NCBI RefSeq assembly: GCF_042094015.1
Contig: NZ_JBELDZ010000001.1
Span: 1 to 64,000 of the forward strand
Source of the DNA: Aurantibacter sp042094015
Lineage (GTDB): Bacteria > Bacteroidota > Bacteroidia > Flavobacteriales > Flavobacteriaceae
Direction: 5' to 3'
Length of the DNA: 64,000 nt
In this document: positions 7,226 to 17,210 of the stretch, piece after piece
Layout of the letters: every line of letters starts with the position of its first letter
Numbering within the stretch: position 1 is the first letter of the stretch
Position numbers and translations under genes: made by a program
Notes under the pieces: model-generated
What the model saw: the letters and a program-made list of their open reading frames with translations, nothing else
Database searches by the model: none
What the model was told of the DNA's origin: nothing

Positions 7226-8986
7226 TTAAGTAATCTCTTTATCTATAGCTGTAATGCTTTTTTCGGCTTTACTAAAGTCTTGTTGCATTGTAACATCTGT
7301 AAATGGAGAATATCTTGCTTGCTCACAGTTTTCTAAAATCGAAATAAAATTAGAGATTGTTTCACTTTCCACTTTTCTTTTATCTAAGAGATCTGAAATT
7401 TTGTCTTTACTCATTTCACTAGTTTCAATTCTAAGCTTTGCTTTTAAATAATTGTGTAACGCTTTTTCTAAGGCAATGTAAAATGGTTCTTTTTTTCCTA
7501 AAGATTTTTTAGCAGAACTTAAATATTTTTTAGATAATCTGTTTGCTTTTCTAGTTTTGCTACCAACTACATCTAAGGCATAATCTTCTTTTTTACGTCT
7601 AATAAACAATGCTATTGGAATAGCTAAGAGTGATACCACTAAAACTATCCAGAAGTTGGTAGATTTAAAGAATTTTATAGCGTTTTTATTTATAAAATCG
7701 GTTTCTGTTTTAATGTCGGCAAATGTATAATTGTTCCCTGTTTCTTTAGAGTTATTATTTAATGCTGTTGTTTTCTCTTCAACATTTGGTCCATTTATAA
7801 CATTAATGGTTAAATCTTTAGATGTAACTGTTTTATAAGTTTCTGTACTTGGATCAAAGTAAGAAAAGTTAATTGTTGGCACAGGATATTTTCCTTTGTA
7901 TTGAGGAACAATAGTGTAATTATCCGAAATGCGACCTTGCATTCCATTATAATTGGTACTTATTCTTTCAGAATGTTCAGGTTCGTAAACTTCTAAAGTG
8001 CTAGGTAACGTTATTTTTGGAAGATTAAATAATTTTAAGTTTCCTTTTCCTGCAACTTCTAATGCTAATGTTAAAGATTCTGTAGCATTAAGTTCTGTTT
8101 TAGATAAGGTTGTTTTAAAATTAAAGTTTCCAACTGCGCCAGTAAAGCTATCAGGTTTGTTTTCTTCAGGTAATGGTTTTACATCTAAAACTCTTGTTTT
8201 TGCACTAATCGTTTTATGTACTTGTTGCATTAACCTATTCCCAAAAAAGTCACGTCTATTAGTTGGTATATCTATGGTAATATCTAAACTTAGAGGCTCT
8301 ATTTTTAATTCTCCTGTTTTTTGAGGATATAAAATTGTTCGTCTTAAAACTACATATCTATATTCTTCTCCATTATATTCACCACGTTGTACGTTTTGTG
8401 TTTTAGAATCTGTACTTTGACTCCAAAAGCCATTATATTTTGGACTGTCTGTTTCTCTCCAATTACTTACTCCTGTATTTGGTGCAACATAAAGTCTATA
8501 TTCTACAGTAACAGCTTCGTTTAGGTATGGTTTTGTTTTAGATATCTGCGCTACTAAATGTATATTATTATCAGCAATATAGTCAGCACTATTACTGTCT
8601 TTTGGTTTTTTTACTGCTTTAGTAATAGTAATGTTTATTGGTGTTGTTTTGTAAGTTTCGCCTTCAACTTCAATGCTCGCTTGCTTAATAGTAAATCGAC
8701 CTTGTTTTTTAGGTGCTAAAAAGTAACTGTAGGTTTTACTAAAACTTCTTTTTCCATTTACCCAAGAATGACTAACCGATTGATTTGGTCCAGCAACAAT
8801 ATTAAAATTTGCAAAGCTTGGCGGACTAAAATTATCACCATCTTGGTTCATTTTAAAATCTACTCTTAAACGTTCATTAACGCCAAGTTTTTTCTTACTT
8901 ACAAGCGCTTCAAAACTAACTTGTGCTTGTAATGTTGTAGCACCAAGTATAAAGCAAATAAATAGTATGTGTTTTAAGGCCTTCAA
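7226..8986 (-). CDS. batD: BatD: secreted/membrane protein of the Bat complex
   Basis: A 586-residue BatD family protein. It has a signal peptide (MKALKHILFICFILGATTLQAQ, 1-22) and a long extracytoplasmic part of Ig-like beta domains, starting VSFEALVSKKKLGVNERLRVDF. A single membrane helix lies at about 445-466 (NFWIVLVVSLLAIPIALFI) and a basic, helical cytoplasmic tail of about 120 residues follows. The tail pattern ALEKALHNYLKAKLRIETSEMSKDKI is like the one in the unknown two-helix protein earlier in the operon, suggesting a related module. It is 12 bp from batE and 20 bp from batC. Confidence 0.9.
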   Translation of the reverse strand: MKALKHILFICFILGATTLQAQVSFEALVSKKKLGVNERLRVDFKMNQDGDNFSPPSFANFNIVAGPNQSVSHSWVNGKRSFSKTYSYFLAPKKQGRFTIKQASIEVEGETYKTTPINITITKAVKKPKDSNSADYIADNNIHLVAQISKTKPYLNEAVTVEYRLYVAPNTGVSNWRETDSPKYNGFWSQSTDSKTQNVQRGEYNGEEYRYVVLRRTILYPQKTGELKIEPLSLDITIDIPTNRRDFFGNRLMQQVHKTISAKTRVLDVKPLPEENKPDSFTGAVGNFNFKTTLSKTELNATESLTLALEVAGKGNLKLFNLPKITLPSTLEVYEPEHSERISTNYNGMQGRISDNYTIVPQYKGKYPVPTINFSYFDPSTETYKTVTSKDLTINVINGPNVEEKTTALNNNSKETGNNYTFADIKTETDFINKNAIKFFKSTNFWIVLVVSLLAIPIALFIRRKKEDYALDVVGSKTRKANRLSKKYLSSAKKSLGKKEPFYIALEKALHNYLKAKLRIETSEMSKDKISDLLDKRKVESETISNFISILENCEQARYSPFTDVTMQQDFSKAEKSITAIDKEIT

Positions 8987-9005
8987 TGTTTAAACTATTA
9001 CTTGT

Positions 9006-9824
9006 TTACCAATCTTTTTCGGTTTGTACTTTTGCTCCTTTTACTTTTTGAGCATTTACTTTTTCTTGTACTTTTTTCTCTTCGTTTTCCATTGCCTCTA
9101 ACAAATTCTTAATTTGCTGTGGAGATAATTTACCTTTTTGTTGTTGTGGCTGCTGTTGTTCTTGATCTCCTTTGTCACCTTCATTTTTCTTATCTTCTTT
9201 AGGATCTCCATTATCATCTTTATCTTTGTTTTCTTCATCTTTCTTATCACCATCATCACTTTTATCTTCTTCTTTCTTATCGTTATTTTCTTTGTTGTCT
9301 TTATCTTGGTTTTCCTCTTTGTCTTTATTATCATCACCATTTTCGTCTTCTTCCTGTGGCTCGTCTTGTTGTCCTTTGGCACATTCTTGTGCTAGAGCTA
9401 AATTGTAACGTGTCTCATCATCTTTAGGATTATTTCTAAGTGCATTTTTAAAAGCTTCTACAGCTTCTTTACACTTTTTGTTTTTCATTAATATATTTCC
9501 AATATTATGAAATGCTTTATGTTTTTCTATTTTATCTGATGAATTTTTAGCTGCTTGCTGATTACGAAATAAAGCCTCTTCATAATTTTTGTTTTTATAA
9601 TAACTATGAGCTAAATTGGATGTGCCTGCTACGCTTGATGGTTTTGTAGAAATAGCTTTTCTATAAATAGCCTCTGCTTCAATATAACTTGAATCTGCTA
9701 ACTTATTTGCTTGAGCTATATAAGAAATAGTTTTATTGTTTAACTTTTCTTGAGTTTGATCTTCGTCCTGAGCAAAACTAACTATGCTTATAAAAAGTAA
9801 AATATATGTAAAAAAGTATTTCAT
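9006..9824 (-). CDS. batC: BatC: TPR protein with long charged repeat tail
   Basis: A 272-residue protein with signal peptide (MKYFFTYILLFISIVSFAQ, 1-19). TPR repeats at about 30-150 include EAIYRKAISTKPSSVAGTSNLAHS and EAVEAFKNALRNNPKDDETRYNLA. A low-complexity tract of Asp, Glu, Lys and Asn (about 152-222) follows, with a QQQPQQQ patch before a final helix. The tract is encoded by GAT/GAA/AAA-rich DNA, which also opens artefactual ORFs in other frames. TPR plus a charged linker is normal for BatC; the tail length varies between species. It is likely a periplasmic partner of the BatA/BatB VWA domains. Confidence 0.9.
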   Translation of the reverse strand: MKYFFTYILLFISIVSFAQDEDQTQEKLNNKTISYIAQANKLADSSYIEAEAIYRKAISTKPSSVAGTSNLAHSYYKNKNYEEALFRNQQAAKNSSDKIEKHKAFHNIGNILMKNKKCKEAVEAFKNALRNNPKDDETRYNLALAQECAKGQQDEPQEEDENGDDNKDKEENQDKDNKENNDKKEEDKSDDGDKKDEENKDKDDNGDPKEDKKNEGDKGDQEQQQPQQQKGKLSPQQIKNLLEAMENEEKKVQEKVNAQKVKGAKVQTEKDW

Positions 9825-9883
9825 TATTAAGGATTTGGAGTATCTAAATTAAGAAACTAACATATAGTATTTAGTTAAAAGAC

Positions 9884-10921
9884 TTATAAATTCTCATTAA
9901 ACAAATTCAATTTTTTTAACCAAGCTGTTTTGCGTTCTAAAAGAAAAATATCTATTAGTAAAAATATAAAACCTAGACCTAAAAACCACTGAAATTGGTC
10001 TTCGAAATCTGCATATTGACTTGCTTCTAATTCGGTTCTGTCTAATTGGTCTAATTGTGTTTTTATACTATCTACAACTGTTTTAGTGCTTGCTCCATTT
10101 ATATAAATTCCATTAGCCGCTTTAGCTATACTTTTTAAGGTTTCTTCGTTTAATTTAGTGATTACGGTTTCACCTTGTCTGTCTTTTTTATAGTTTAGGA
10201 CAATACCATTTCTTTTAATTGGAATTAGTCCGCCTTTTACATTTCCAACACCAATAGTGAAAATTTGTATACCTTCATCATGCGCTTCTTCTGCTATATC
10301 TTCGGAAGCTGTACTATGATCTTCTCCATCAGAAATTATAATTAGAACGCGATTTGATTCTTGTTCTTTATCATAGTACGTTTTTGCTAATTCTATAGCT
10401 TCGTTGATTGCTGTTCCTTGAGAAGACATCATATCTGTGTTCATATTCTGAAGAAACATTTTTGCAGCAGCATAATCTGTTGTAATTGGAAGTTGAGGAA
10501 ATGCTTTTCCTGCGTAAGCAATAATCCCAACACGATCGCTAGCTAAACTATTTATAATTTGAGTAACCAATTGTTTAGATTTTTCTAAGCGATTTGGTGC
10601 CATATCTTCTGCTAGCATACTTTTAGATACATCTACCGCAAAAACAATATCTAAGCCTTCTCGTTTAACATCTTTAAATTTAGTTCCCATTTTTGGATTT
10701 ACTAAAGCAATCGTAAAACATCCAAACGCTAAACTTAAAACGAAGATTTTTAAAATAGATTTAAAAAAGGACTTATTAGGACTTAATTTTTTTAATAATT
10801 CTGGGTTAGAAAACTGTTTTTGAGTTCTTTTTTTCCAAAATTGAAGCACTAAAAACCCCAACCATAATATTGGAATAATAAGTAAAACCCAAAACCATAT
10901 TTTTTCTTCAAATTGAATCAT
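9884..10921 (-). CDS. batB: BatB: VWA-domain membrane protein
   Basis: A 345-residue protein with membrane helices at about 10-28 and 57-77, then a von Willebrand factor A domain (about 88-290) and a C-terminal helix (about 313-333). The metal-ion-dependent adhesion site is intact: DVSKS (DxSxS) in IVFAVDVSKSMLAEDM, a Thr in the SSQGTAINEAIELA segment, and SDGEDH. BatA and BatB are paralogous VWA subunits that probably bind the TPR proteins BatC and BatE across the inner membrane. It follows batA by 27 bp. Confidence 0.92.
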   Translation of the reverse strand: MIQFEEKIWFWVLLIIPILWLGFLVLQFWKKRTQKQFSNPELLKKLSPNKSFFKSILKIFVLSLAFGCFTIALVNPKMGTKFKDVKREGLDIVFAVDVSKSMLAEDMAPNRLEKSKQLVTQIINSLASDRVGIIAYAGKAFPQLPITTDYAAAKMFLQNMNTDMMSSQGTAINEAIELAKTYYDKEQESNRVLIIISDGEDHSTASEDIAEEAHDEGIQIFTIGVGNVKGGLIPIKRNGIVLNYKKDRQGETVITKLNEETLKSIAKAANGIYINGASTKTVVDSIKTQLDQLDRTELEASQYADFEDQFQWFLGLGFIFLLIDIFLLERKTAWLKKLNLFNENL

Positions 10922-10948
10922 TTGTATTAATATCTATATTATTTTTTT

Positions 10949-11953
10949 TTACACAAAACTTCTAAACACGCTGAAACGTAGTGTTAATTCTAATAAAAGT
11001 AACATTAAAGCTATATAAACTAACGGACGAAACAACTCTTGGTAAGATGTGAATTTTATTTCTTCCACATCTGTTTTTTCTAGCTTGTTAATTTCATTAT
11101 ATATCTGTTCTAATTTTTTATTATTAGTTGCTCTAAAGTATTTTCCGCCAGTTGTAGTAGCTATTTTTTTAAGTAACACTTCATCTATCTCTACTTTGGT
11201 TCTTCCGTATTGGAAACTTCCGTTTGGTCTAATAGATACTGGAGATAAAGCCATTCCATTTGTTCCTAATCCAATAGTATATGTTTTTATACCGTATTCT
11301 TTAGCTAATTCGCTTGCGATTTCTGGATTTATAGAGCCAGAATTATTTACACCATCGGTAAGTAAAATAATAACTTTACTTTTTGCTTTACTGTCTTTTA
11401 AGCGGTTTACAGATGTGGCCAAACCCATTCCAATAGCAGTTCCTCCATCTATTAATGTGTTAAAATTAATGTCATTTAAAGAACGTAAAATGATACTTTT
11501 ATCTGTTGTAATTGGTGTTTTTGTATAGCTTTCTCCTGCGTATTCAACTAAACCAATTCTATCGTTAGGTCTTCCTTTTATGAATTCTGAAGCTACATTT
11601 TTTAAAGCCTCTAACCGGTTAGGTTTTAAATCTTTTGCTAACATACTTGCTGAAACATCTATTGCCATTACAATATCTATTCCTTTTGTAGTCTTAGTTT
11701 TTGATGTAGTTTGAGATGTTTGTGGTCTTGCTAGAGCTGTAATTAATAAACCTAAAGCTAACAAACGTAATCCAAAAAGCAAATGTTTTAACTTTGGTAA
11801 AATAGAGTTGGTTACCTTAAAACCTTTTAAGCTAGATATATTTAATTCAGCAGTTTGTTGTTTGTTTTTTAGAATATACCAAACTATGGTTAATGGTAAA
11901 ACCAGTAATAACCAGAAAAATAATGGACTAGCAAATGTAATTCCTTCTAGCAT
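10949..11953 (-). CDS. batA: BatA: VWA-domain membrane protein
   Basis: A 334-residue paralogue of BatB with the same layout: two N-terminal membrane helices (about 10-27 and 58-78), a VWA domain (about 90-285) and a C-terminal helix (about 309-330). The MIDAS residues are present as DVSAS in IVMAIDVSASMLAKDL, with TDGVNNSG further on. Its ATG overlaps the TGA of the preceding gene (ATGA at 11950-11953 region), indicating translational coupling. It belongs to the Bat/MoxR set, in which an AAA ATPase is thought to remodel VWA-protein complexes. Confidence 0.92.
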   Translation of the reverse strand: MLEGITFASPLFFWLLLVLPLTIVWYILKNKQQTAELNISSLKGFKVTNSILPKLKHLLFGLRLLALGLLITALARPQTSQTTSKTKTTKGIDIVMAIDVSASMLAKDLKPNRLEALKNVASEFIKGRPNDRIGLVEYAGESYTKTPITTDKSIILRSLNDINFNTLIDGGTAIGMGLATSVNRLKDSKAKSKVIILLTDGVNNSGSINPEIASELAKEYGIKTYTIGLGTNGMALSPVSIRPNGSFQYGRTKVEIDEVLLKKIATTTGGKYFRATNNKKLEQIYNEINKLEKTDVEEIKFTSYQELFRPLVYIALMLLLLELTLRFSVFRSFV

Positions 11954-13653
11954 CAGTTATCGTTTTTATCTTCTTTAGGTTTTAATTCTAAAGAGTTTAT
12001 AATACGCTCGTGAATATCTTTTAAATAAACGTCATCTTTTAAATAGGTTATAAATATCTGTTGTAACACTTGATCTTTATCAGCTTCAAAAGTTAAAATA
12101 GTGAAGTTACCATACACATAAACATCAGAGCCTTCTGTAATAGGTAATTCTAAAGTTCCAGCAGTTTTTAAACCTTCAGCACCATTTGGTGTTGTAAACT
12201 TCTCGTTAGTAGAAAGAATATTTCTTGCCCCTTTAGCTTCAATTTGTTTTAAACTACCTTCTACCGCTTGTTCTACATCAATCTTTGGTGCATCCTGTTT
12301 TGCATTTGGATCTTGAGGGTTTTGTTTAGGTTTACTAAATTGAGTTGTGGATGCTACTACAGTAAACTTCTCTTTTAATTCGTATGTAAATACAGAAGTT
12401 TTTACTTTGTCTTTATACTCTTCTGGCAATTCTAAAATAGTTCGTTTTAAAACTATTGGTGTTTCTATATGAATAGGAGGAAAACCATAGTCACTAGTAA
12501 TCCATTCGCCTTCAAGTAAACTTTTAGTGTCTTTTTGTATAATAGTATCTACAGTATATCTAAAACCGTATTTAATTCCAAAACCAATAAATGTTGCTGT
12601 AATTAAAGCTAAGATAATAGCAATAGTTAATATAACTTTATTTCGTTTTTGTTTGCGTTCTTGTTCTTTTTTATATTTTTCGTCAAGTAATTTCTCTTCT
12701 TCTGTTGGTTCTGGTAAAGCCTCTTTTACGTGATCTATTTCTTCTGCTACTACTTTACGATCTAATTTAGCCAATTCAATATCTGGAGCAGATTTAGCAA
12801 ATTTTACTAAATCGGCACGTTTTAATATTGATTCTAAGTTTTTTAAAGAATCTTGACTTAAATCTATTTGATTGCCTTCTTTAAGTAAATTTAATTTAGA
12901 AATTAATTCGTCTGTAGTACTTTCCAAAGCTTTATCATAAACTTTCTCATCTAAATATTTTCTAATAGCTAAAGTTAATTCTGAATAATAATCTTTTATA
13001 GCTTCTTTTTCTAAATAACCAGACTCATCAAGTTTTTTTAAGGCTAATTGAGCTCTGTCATATGGCGGTAATAGAGCTATTTTTTCTTCTTCGGTTAATG
13101 GTTTTGTACGCCAAATAAACCAATACAGTAAAAACCCAAGAATACTTGCAATTAAGAATGCTATCAAAACATATTTCCACCAATTACTACGAGGTGATTT
13201 AACCTCAATAATAGGTTTTATATCATATAGTTTTTGTTTTGTAGTATCAATTTTAACAGGATTAATTTCTACTAAAAGTGAATCTAGAAGAATCGTTTTA
13301 TCTCCAATTATTACTTTTTGCTTTGGAATAAAATAGCGTCCAGAATCAAATTGTGTTAGTCCGTATTTTTTTATAAGTTGAAATTTAGCATCTTTTTTAA
13401 CCGTATCTGTTTTATACGATTCTATCATCTCTAGAGGTAAGAAAGTTTGTCCTTCAGGAAAAACGACACTATTAGTAGAATCTGTTTCAACTTCAATTTT
13501 ATAAATAATTTCTTGTCCTATTTTTACAGAAGTAGAGTCTACAGAAGATTTAACTTGGCTAAATGCGAAGAAATAAATAAATGCAAATAAAAATGACAGA
13601 ACTAAGTTTTTAGTCTGCTTGTTTTTGATATATGTATTTTTATAATTTGTCAT
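11953..13653 (-). CDS. Two-helix membrane protein of the Bat operon, BatD-like, unknown
   Basis: A 566-residue protein. A signal segment (about 17-32) is followed by an extracytoplasmic Ig-like region (about 33-155) that begins VKSSVDSTSVKIGQEIIYKI, in BatD style. Then come a membrane helix (161-181) and a helical domain (about 190-300, with YYSELTLAIRKYLDEKVYDK, ESTTDELISKL and DLVKFAKSAPD), similar to DUF4381-type tails. A charged stretch and second membrane helix (about 338-361) lead to a 200-residue C-terminal domain I cannot place. Start: the longer reading begins with TTG at 13686 inside a repeat copy, whereas ATG at 13653 directly precedes the signal segment. It sits between the DUF58 gene and batA, with a 1-base ATG/stop overlap to batA. 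Confidence 0.82.
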   Translation of the reverse strand: MTNYKNTYIKNKQTKNLVLSFLFAFIYFFAFSQVKSSVDSTSVKIGQEIIYKIEVETDSTNSVVFPEGQTFLPLEMIESYKTDTVKKDAKFQLIKKYGLTQFDSGRYFIPKQKVIIGDKTILLDSLLVEINPVKIDTTKQKLYDIKPIIEVKSPRSNWWKYVLIAFLIASILGFLLYWFIWRTKPLTEEEKIALLPPYDRAQLALKKLDESGYLEKEAIKDYYSELTLAIRKYLDEKVYDKALESTTDELISKLNLLKEGNQIDLSQDSLKNLESILKRADLVKFAKSAPDIELAKLDRKVVAEEIDHVKEALPEPTEEEKLLDEKYKKEQERKQKRNKVILTIAIILALITATFIGFGIKYGFRYTVDTIIQKDTKSLLEGEWITSDYGFPPIHIETPIVLKRTILELPEEYKDKVKTSVFTYELKEKFTVVASTTQFSKPKQNPQDPNAKQDAPKIDVEQAVEGSLKQIEAKGARNILSTNEKFTTPNGAEGLKTAGTLELPITEGSDVYVYGNFTILTFEADKDQVLQQIFITYLKDDVYLKDIHERIINSLELKPKEDKNDN

Positions 13654-13680
13654 TAATAAATCTAAAATCGTATTTATAGG

Positions 13681-13703
13681 TCTCAACTATGCTCGACCAG
13701 AGA
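13681..13703. repeat. CTCGACTGCGCTCGA-type repeat, copy 1
   Basis: TCTCAACTATGCTCGACCAG and three more bases. This matches the copy at 25692-25714 at 19 of 23 positions. It abuts the stop codon of the DUF58 gene inside the Bat operon and contains a false TTG start for the next gene. Confidence 0.7.
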
Positions 13704-14567
13704 TTATCTTCTTTTAAAATAGCCTAATAATTTTTTAACATAACTTTCATCTGTTCTACAATTAATAGCGCCAGCACCAGATTTTGCAAATGTATCTTTA
13801 TAAAAATTTACTTTGTTACTATAATAGTTTGCGTAATCTTGACGTATTTTTTTAGAATTGGTATTCACTAACATTAACTCACCCGTTTCTTGATCTTGCA
13901 TTTGCACCATTCCAAGGTTTGGAATACTTTCTTCGTGCTTATCAAAAACTCTAATTCCAGTAATATCGTGTTTGTTAGCTGCTATTTTAAGTGTTTGTTT
14001 ATAGTCATCAGCAATAAAATCACTTAAAACAAAAACAATAGCTTTTCGTTTCATTACGTTAGACAAAAACTTAAGTGCATCAGAAATATTGGTTTGCTTA
14101 CTTAGTGGTTTAAACTCTATAAGTTCTCTAATAATTCTAAGCACATGCGATCTTCCTTTTTTAGGTGGAATAAATAACTCTATTTGATCTGTAAATAAAA
14201 TTAAACCAATTTTATCGTTATTCTGTGTTGCTGAAAAAGCTAATGTTGCACCTATTTCTGTTATAATTTCTTTTTTAATTTGTTGATCCGTACCAAATAA
14301 TTCTGAAGCCGAAACATCTACCATTAACATCATAGTTAATTCGCGTTCTTCTTCAAAAACCTTAACATAAGGTTCGTTGTAGCGTGCGGTTACATTCCAA
14401 TCTATATTTCTAACATCATCTCCAAATTGGTATTGTCTTACTTCAGAAAAAGTCATACCACGACCTTTAAAGGTCGAGTGGTATTCGCCTCCAAAAATAT
14501 GATCAGACAAACGCCTTGTCTTAATCTCTATTTTTCGAACTTTTTTAAGTAATTCTTTAGTATCCAT
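13704..14567 (-). CDS. DUF58 domain protein of the MoxR/Bat operon
   Basis: A 287-residue protein without signal or membrane segments. The DUF58 signature YQFGDDVRNIDWNVTAR occurs around residues 46-62, followed by a VWA-like fold with the MIDAS motif DVSAS in MMLMVDVSASELFG (about 86-90). It is found next to MoxR ATPases across bacteria and is thought to be the cytoplasmic client or adaptor of the ATPase. The gene lies 91 bp after moxR. Downstream, a repeat copy and 50 bp separate it from the next Bat gene. Confidence 0.92.
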   Translation of the reverse strand: MDTKELLKKVRKIEIKTRRLSDHIFGGEYHSTFKGRGMTFSEVRQYQFGDDVRNIDWNVTARYNEPYVKVFEEERELTMMLMVDVSASELFGTDQQIKKEIITEIGATLAFSATQNNDKIGLILFTDQIELFIPPKKGRSHVLRIIRELIEFKPLSKQTNISDALKFLSNVMKRKAIVFVLSDFIADDYKQTLKIAANKHDITGIRVFDKHEESIPNLGMVQMQDQETGELMLVNTNSKKIRQDYANYYSNKVNFYKDTFAKSGAGAINCRTDESYVKKLLGYFKRR

Positions 14568-14658
14568 TATTTTAAAGTATGCAGTGTTAGTTAGTAATTC
14601 TTTTAGTCATAATTTGAGTAAGCAATTACTTACTGAGTACTATTGACTAAATTACTGA

Positions 14659-15660
<1,002 letters not shown>

Positions 15661-15748
15661 ATCCTTGTGTAATTTGTGGGCGAAATAAAATAAAATTTTT
15701 CGTAGGTGCAAATAATTAAAAAAAAAGGCGCAAAGCTGTTAACAATTG

Positions 15749-15765
15749 GTTAAAAATATTTTAAC
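15749..15765. promoter_or_regulatory. AT-rich palindrome between divergent moxR and SDR genes
   Basis: GTTAAAA-ATA-TTTTAAC is a perfect seven-base dyad in the 158-bp region between the two divergent starts. It could be a regulator site, but AT-rich palindromes arise by chance in this genome. Confidence 0.3.
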
Positions 15766-15818
15766 ATATTCAATTTGGTCTATTTTGCTTTTAATAACTT
15801 AGTAAAAAGTTTTAAAAA

Positions 15819-16568
15819 ATGACTAAAACAGCTTTAATTACTGGAGCAACAAGTGGGATAGGAAGAGCAACTGCTTTTGAATTTGCTAAAAATGGTATTC
15901 ATCTAATAATTTGTGGTAGAAGAGAAGAACGCCTGCAAACTATAAAAATGGCTTTATCTAAATTAACACAAGTACATACTTTGTGTTTTGATGTTAGAAG
16001 CAATGAAGATGTTGTAAATACTATAGCGTCTCTACCCGAAAAATTTAGTGAAATAGATATTCTAATTAATAATGCTGGAAATGCGCACGGATTAGATCCT
16101 ATACAAACTGGAAATACAGAAGATTGGGATGCAATGATGGATATAAACGTAAAAGGTTTACTTTATGTTAGTAAAGCCATTATTCCACAAATGACACATA
16201 GAAAAAGCGGACATATTATTAATATTGGTTCTAGTGCTGGTAAAGAAGTGTATCCAAAAGGAAATGTGTATTGTGCTACTAAGCACGCAGTTTTAGCAAT
16301 TACCGAAGGTATGCGCATAGACTTAAATCCATACGGAATTAAAGTTGGTGCTGTTAATCCTGGAATGGTAGAAACAGAGTTTTCTCAAGTGCGTTTTAAA
16401 GGTAACGAAGCTGCTAATAATGTATATACTGGTTTTAAAGCTTTACAAGCCGAAGATATTGCAGAAATTATACAGTTTGTAGTTTCTAGACCAAGCCACG
16501 TAAATATTGCTGATTTATTAGTGTTTTGTACTGCACAAGCAAGTAGTACTATTGTAAAGAAAGATTAG
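15819..16568 (+). CDS. Short-chain dehydrogenase/reductase
   Basis: A 249-residue classical SDR. The nucleotide-binding motif is GATSGIG (9-15) and the NNAG motif is at 84-87. The catalytic Ser138/139 lies in NIGSSAG, with Tyr151 and Lys155 in YCATK. CGRREERL after strand 2 carries arginines suited to NADPH. Length and sequence resemble the YdfG-like group (3-hydroxy acid or L-allo-threonine dehydrogenase), but substrate cannot be fixed from sequence. It is monocistronic, divergent from moxR, and ends in a terminator at 16598-16631. Confidence 0.9.
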   Translation: MTKTALITGATSGIGRATAFEFAKNGIHLIICGRREERLQTIKMALSKLTQVHTLCFDVRSNEDVVNTIASLPEKFSEIDILINNAGNAHGLDPIQTGNTEDWDAMMDINVKGLLYVSKAIIPQMTHRKSGHIINIGSSAGKEVYPKGNVYCATKHAVLAITEGMRIDLNPYGIKVGAVNPGMVETEFSQVRFKGNEAANNVYTGFKALQAEDIAEIIQFVVSRPSHVNIADLLVFCTAQASSTIVKKD

Positions 16569-16597
16569 ATTTATTCTTAAAAACACTAATCCAATAA

Positions 16598-16631
16598 AAA
16601 AATCCGTTTTATAAAAATAAAACGGATTTTT
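16598..16631. terminator. Rho-independent terminator
   Basis: Perfect 15-bp arms AAAAATCCGTTTTAT with a four-A loop. It lies between the convergent SDR gene and the HhH protein gene, with A/T runs on both sides, so it may act in both directions. Confidence 0.88.
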
Positions 16632-16661
16632 AGGTTGGTTTAGTTTACAATAAGTGGTTGG

Positions 16662-17195
16662 TTATTTTCCGCCATCTAATTGGTCTTGCCAATCTTTAAG
16701 GTCTTGCCATTTTCCTTGTGCAGCCATTCCTGCTTGTTTAGGCCAAGAAGCTGGCTTATGTATTTTATATCTATTTCCACCAGAGTTTAAAACCTCTTGG
16801 CATTTTTCTAAAGAGCATTCAGATAAGGCTTGCCAAGTGTTTACGTTATGGTTATGAAATAATTCTTTAATTTTTGGACCAATACCTTCAACAACAGTTA
16901 AATCATTTTCTTTGATTTTTTTTCCAAAAACAGCTTTAGCAGCATCACTATTAAAAACTATTGTTGTAGCTGGCGTCATAGAAGAAGCTATGTTTGTTGA
17001 AGCAGTAGTGTTTCCTGAATTTGGTTTTGATTGAGCTGCTTCACAAAGTTCTAAATCTGTTTCTAATTTTGAAATTCTATTTTTATAAACAGAATCGTCA
17101 AATTGACCATTTTTATTTAGCATTTTACCTAATAAGTAGCCAAGAATACCACAAATTAGACCTGTTAGTAATGGGATTAGTATGCACCAAATCAT
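16662..17195 (-). CDS. Membrane-anchored helix-hairpin-helix protein
   Basis: A 177-residue protein. One N-terminal membrane helix (about 3-25, LIPLLTGLICGILGYLLGKM) is followed by a short coiled-coil-like stretch (about 38-55) and a Ser/Thr/Asn-rich linker (about 56-82). The C-terminal domain (about 97-177) contains DLTVVEGIGPKIKELFHNH, the GIGPK hairpin, and ends in PASWPKQAGMAAQGKW...DWQDQLDGG. This C-terminal pattern matches the predicted flap-endonuclease-like HhH domains (COG3743 type), where no nuclease activity has been shown to my knowledge. The OmpA-domain gene directly upstream (15 bp) is probably in the same operon. Confidence 0.82.
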   Translation of the reverse strand: MIWCILIPLLTGLICGILGYLLGKMLNKNGQFDDSVYKNRISKLETDLELCEAAQSKPNSGNTTASTNIASSMTPATTIVFNSDAAKAVFGKKIKENDLTVVEGIGPKIKELFHNHNVNTWQALSECSLEKCQEVLNSGGNRYKIHKPASWPKQAGMAAQGKWQDLKDWQDQLDGGK

Positions 17196-17210
17196 AGTTA
17201 AATATTTAAG

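Noticed and set aside
9138..9408. Long open frames on both strands over the batC tail
   Set aside because: They are by-products of the GAT/GAA/AAA repeat coding for the charged BatC tract. Their translations are low-complexity (Ile/Phe or Lys runs) with no start context.
15661..15711. TTG-initiated N-terminal extension of the MoxR ATPase
   Set aside because: The ATG at 15660 gives a standard MoxR N-terminus, and the extension has no homologous look.
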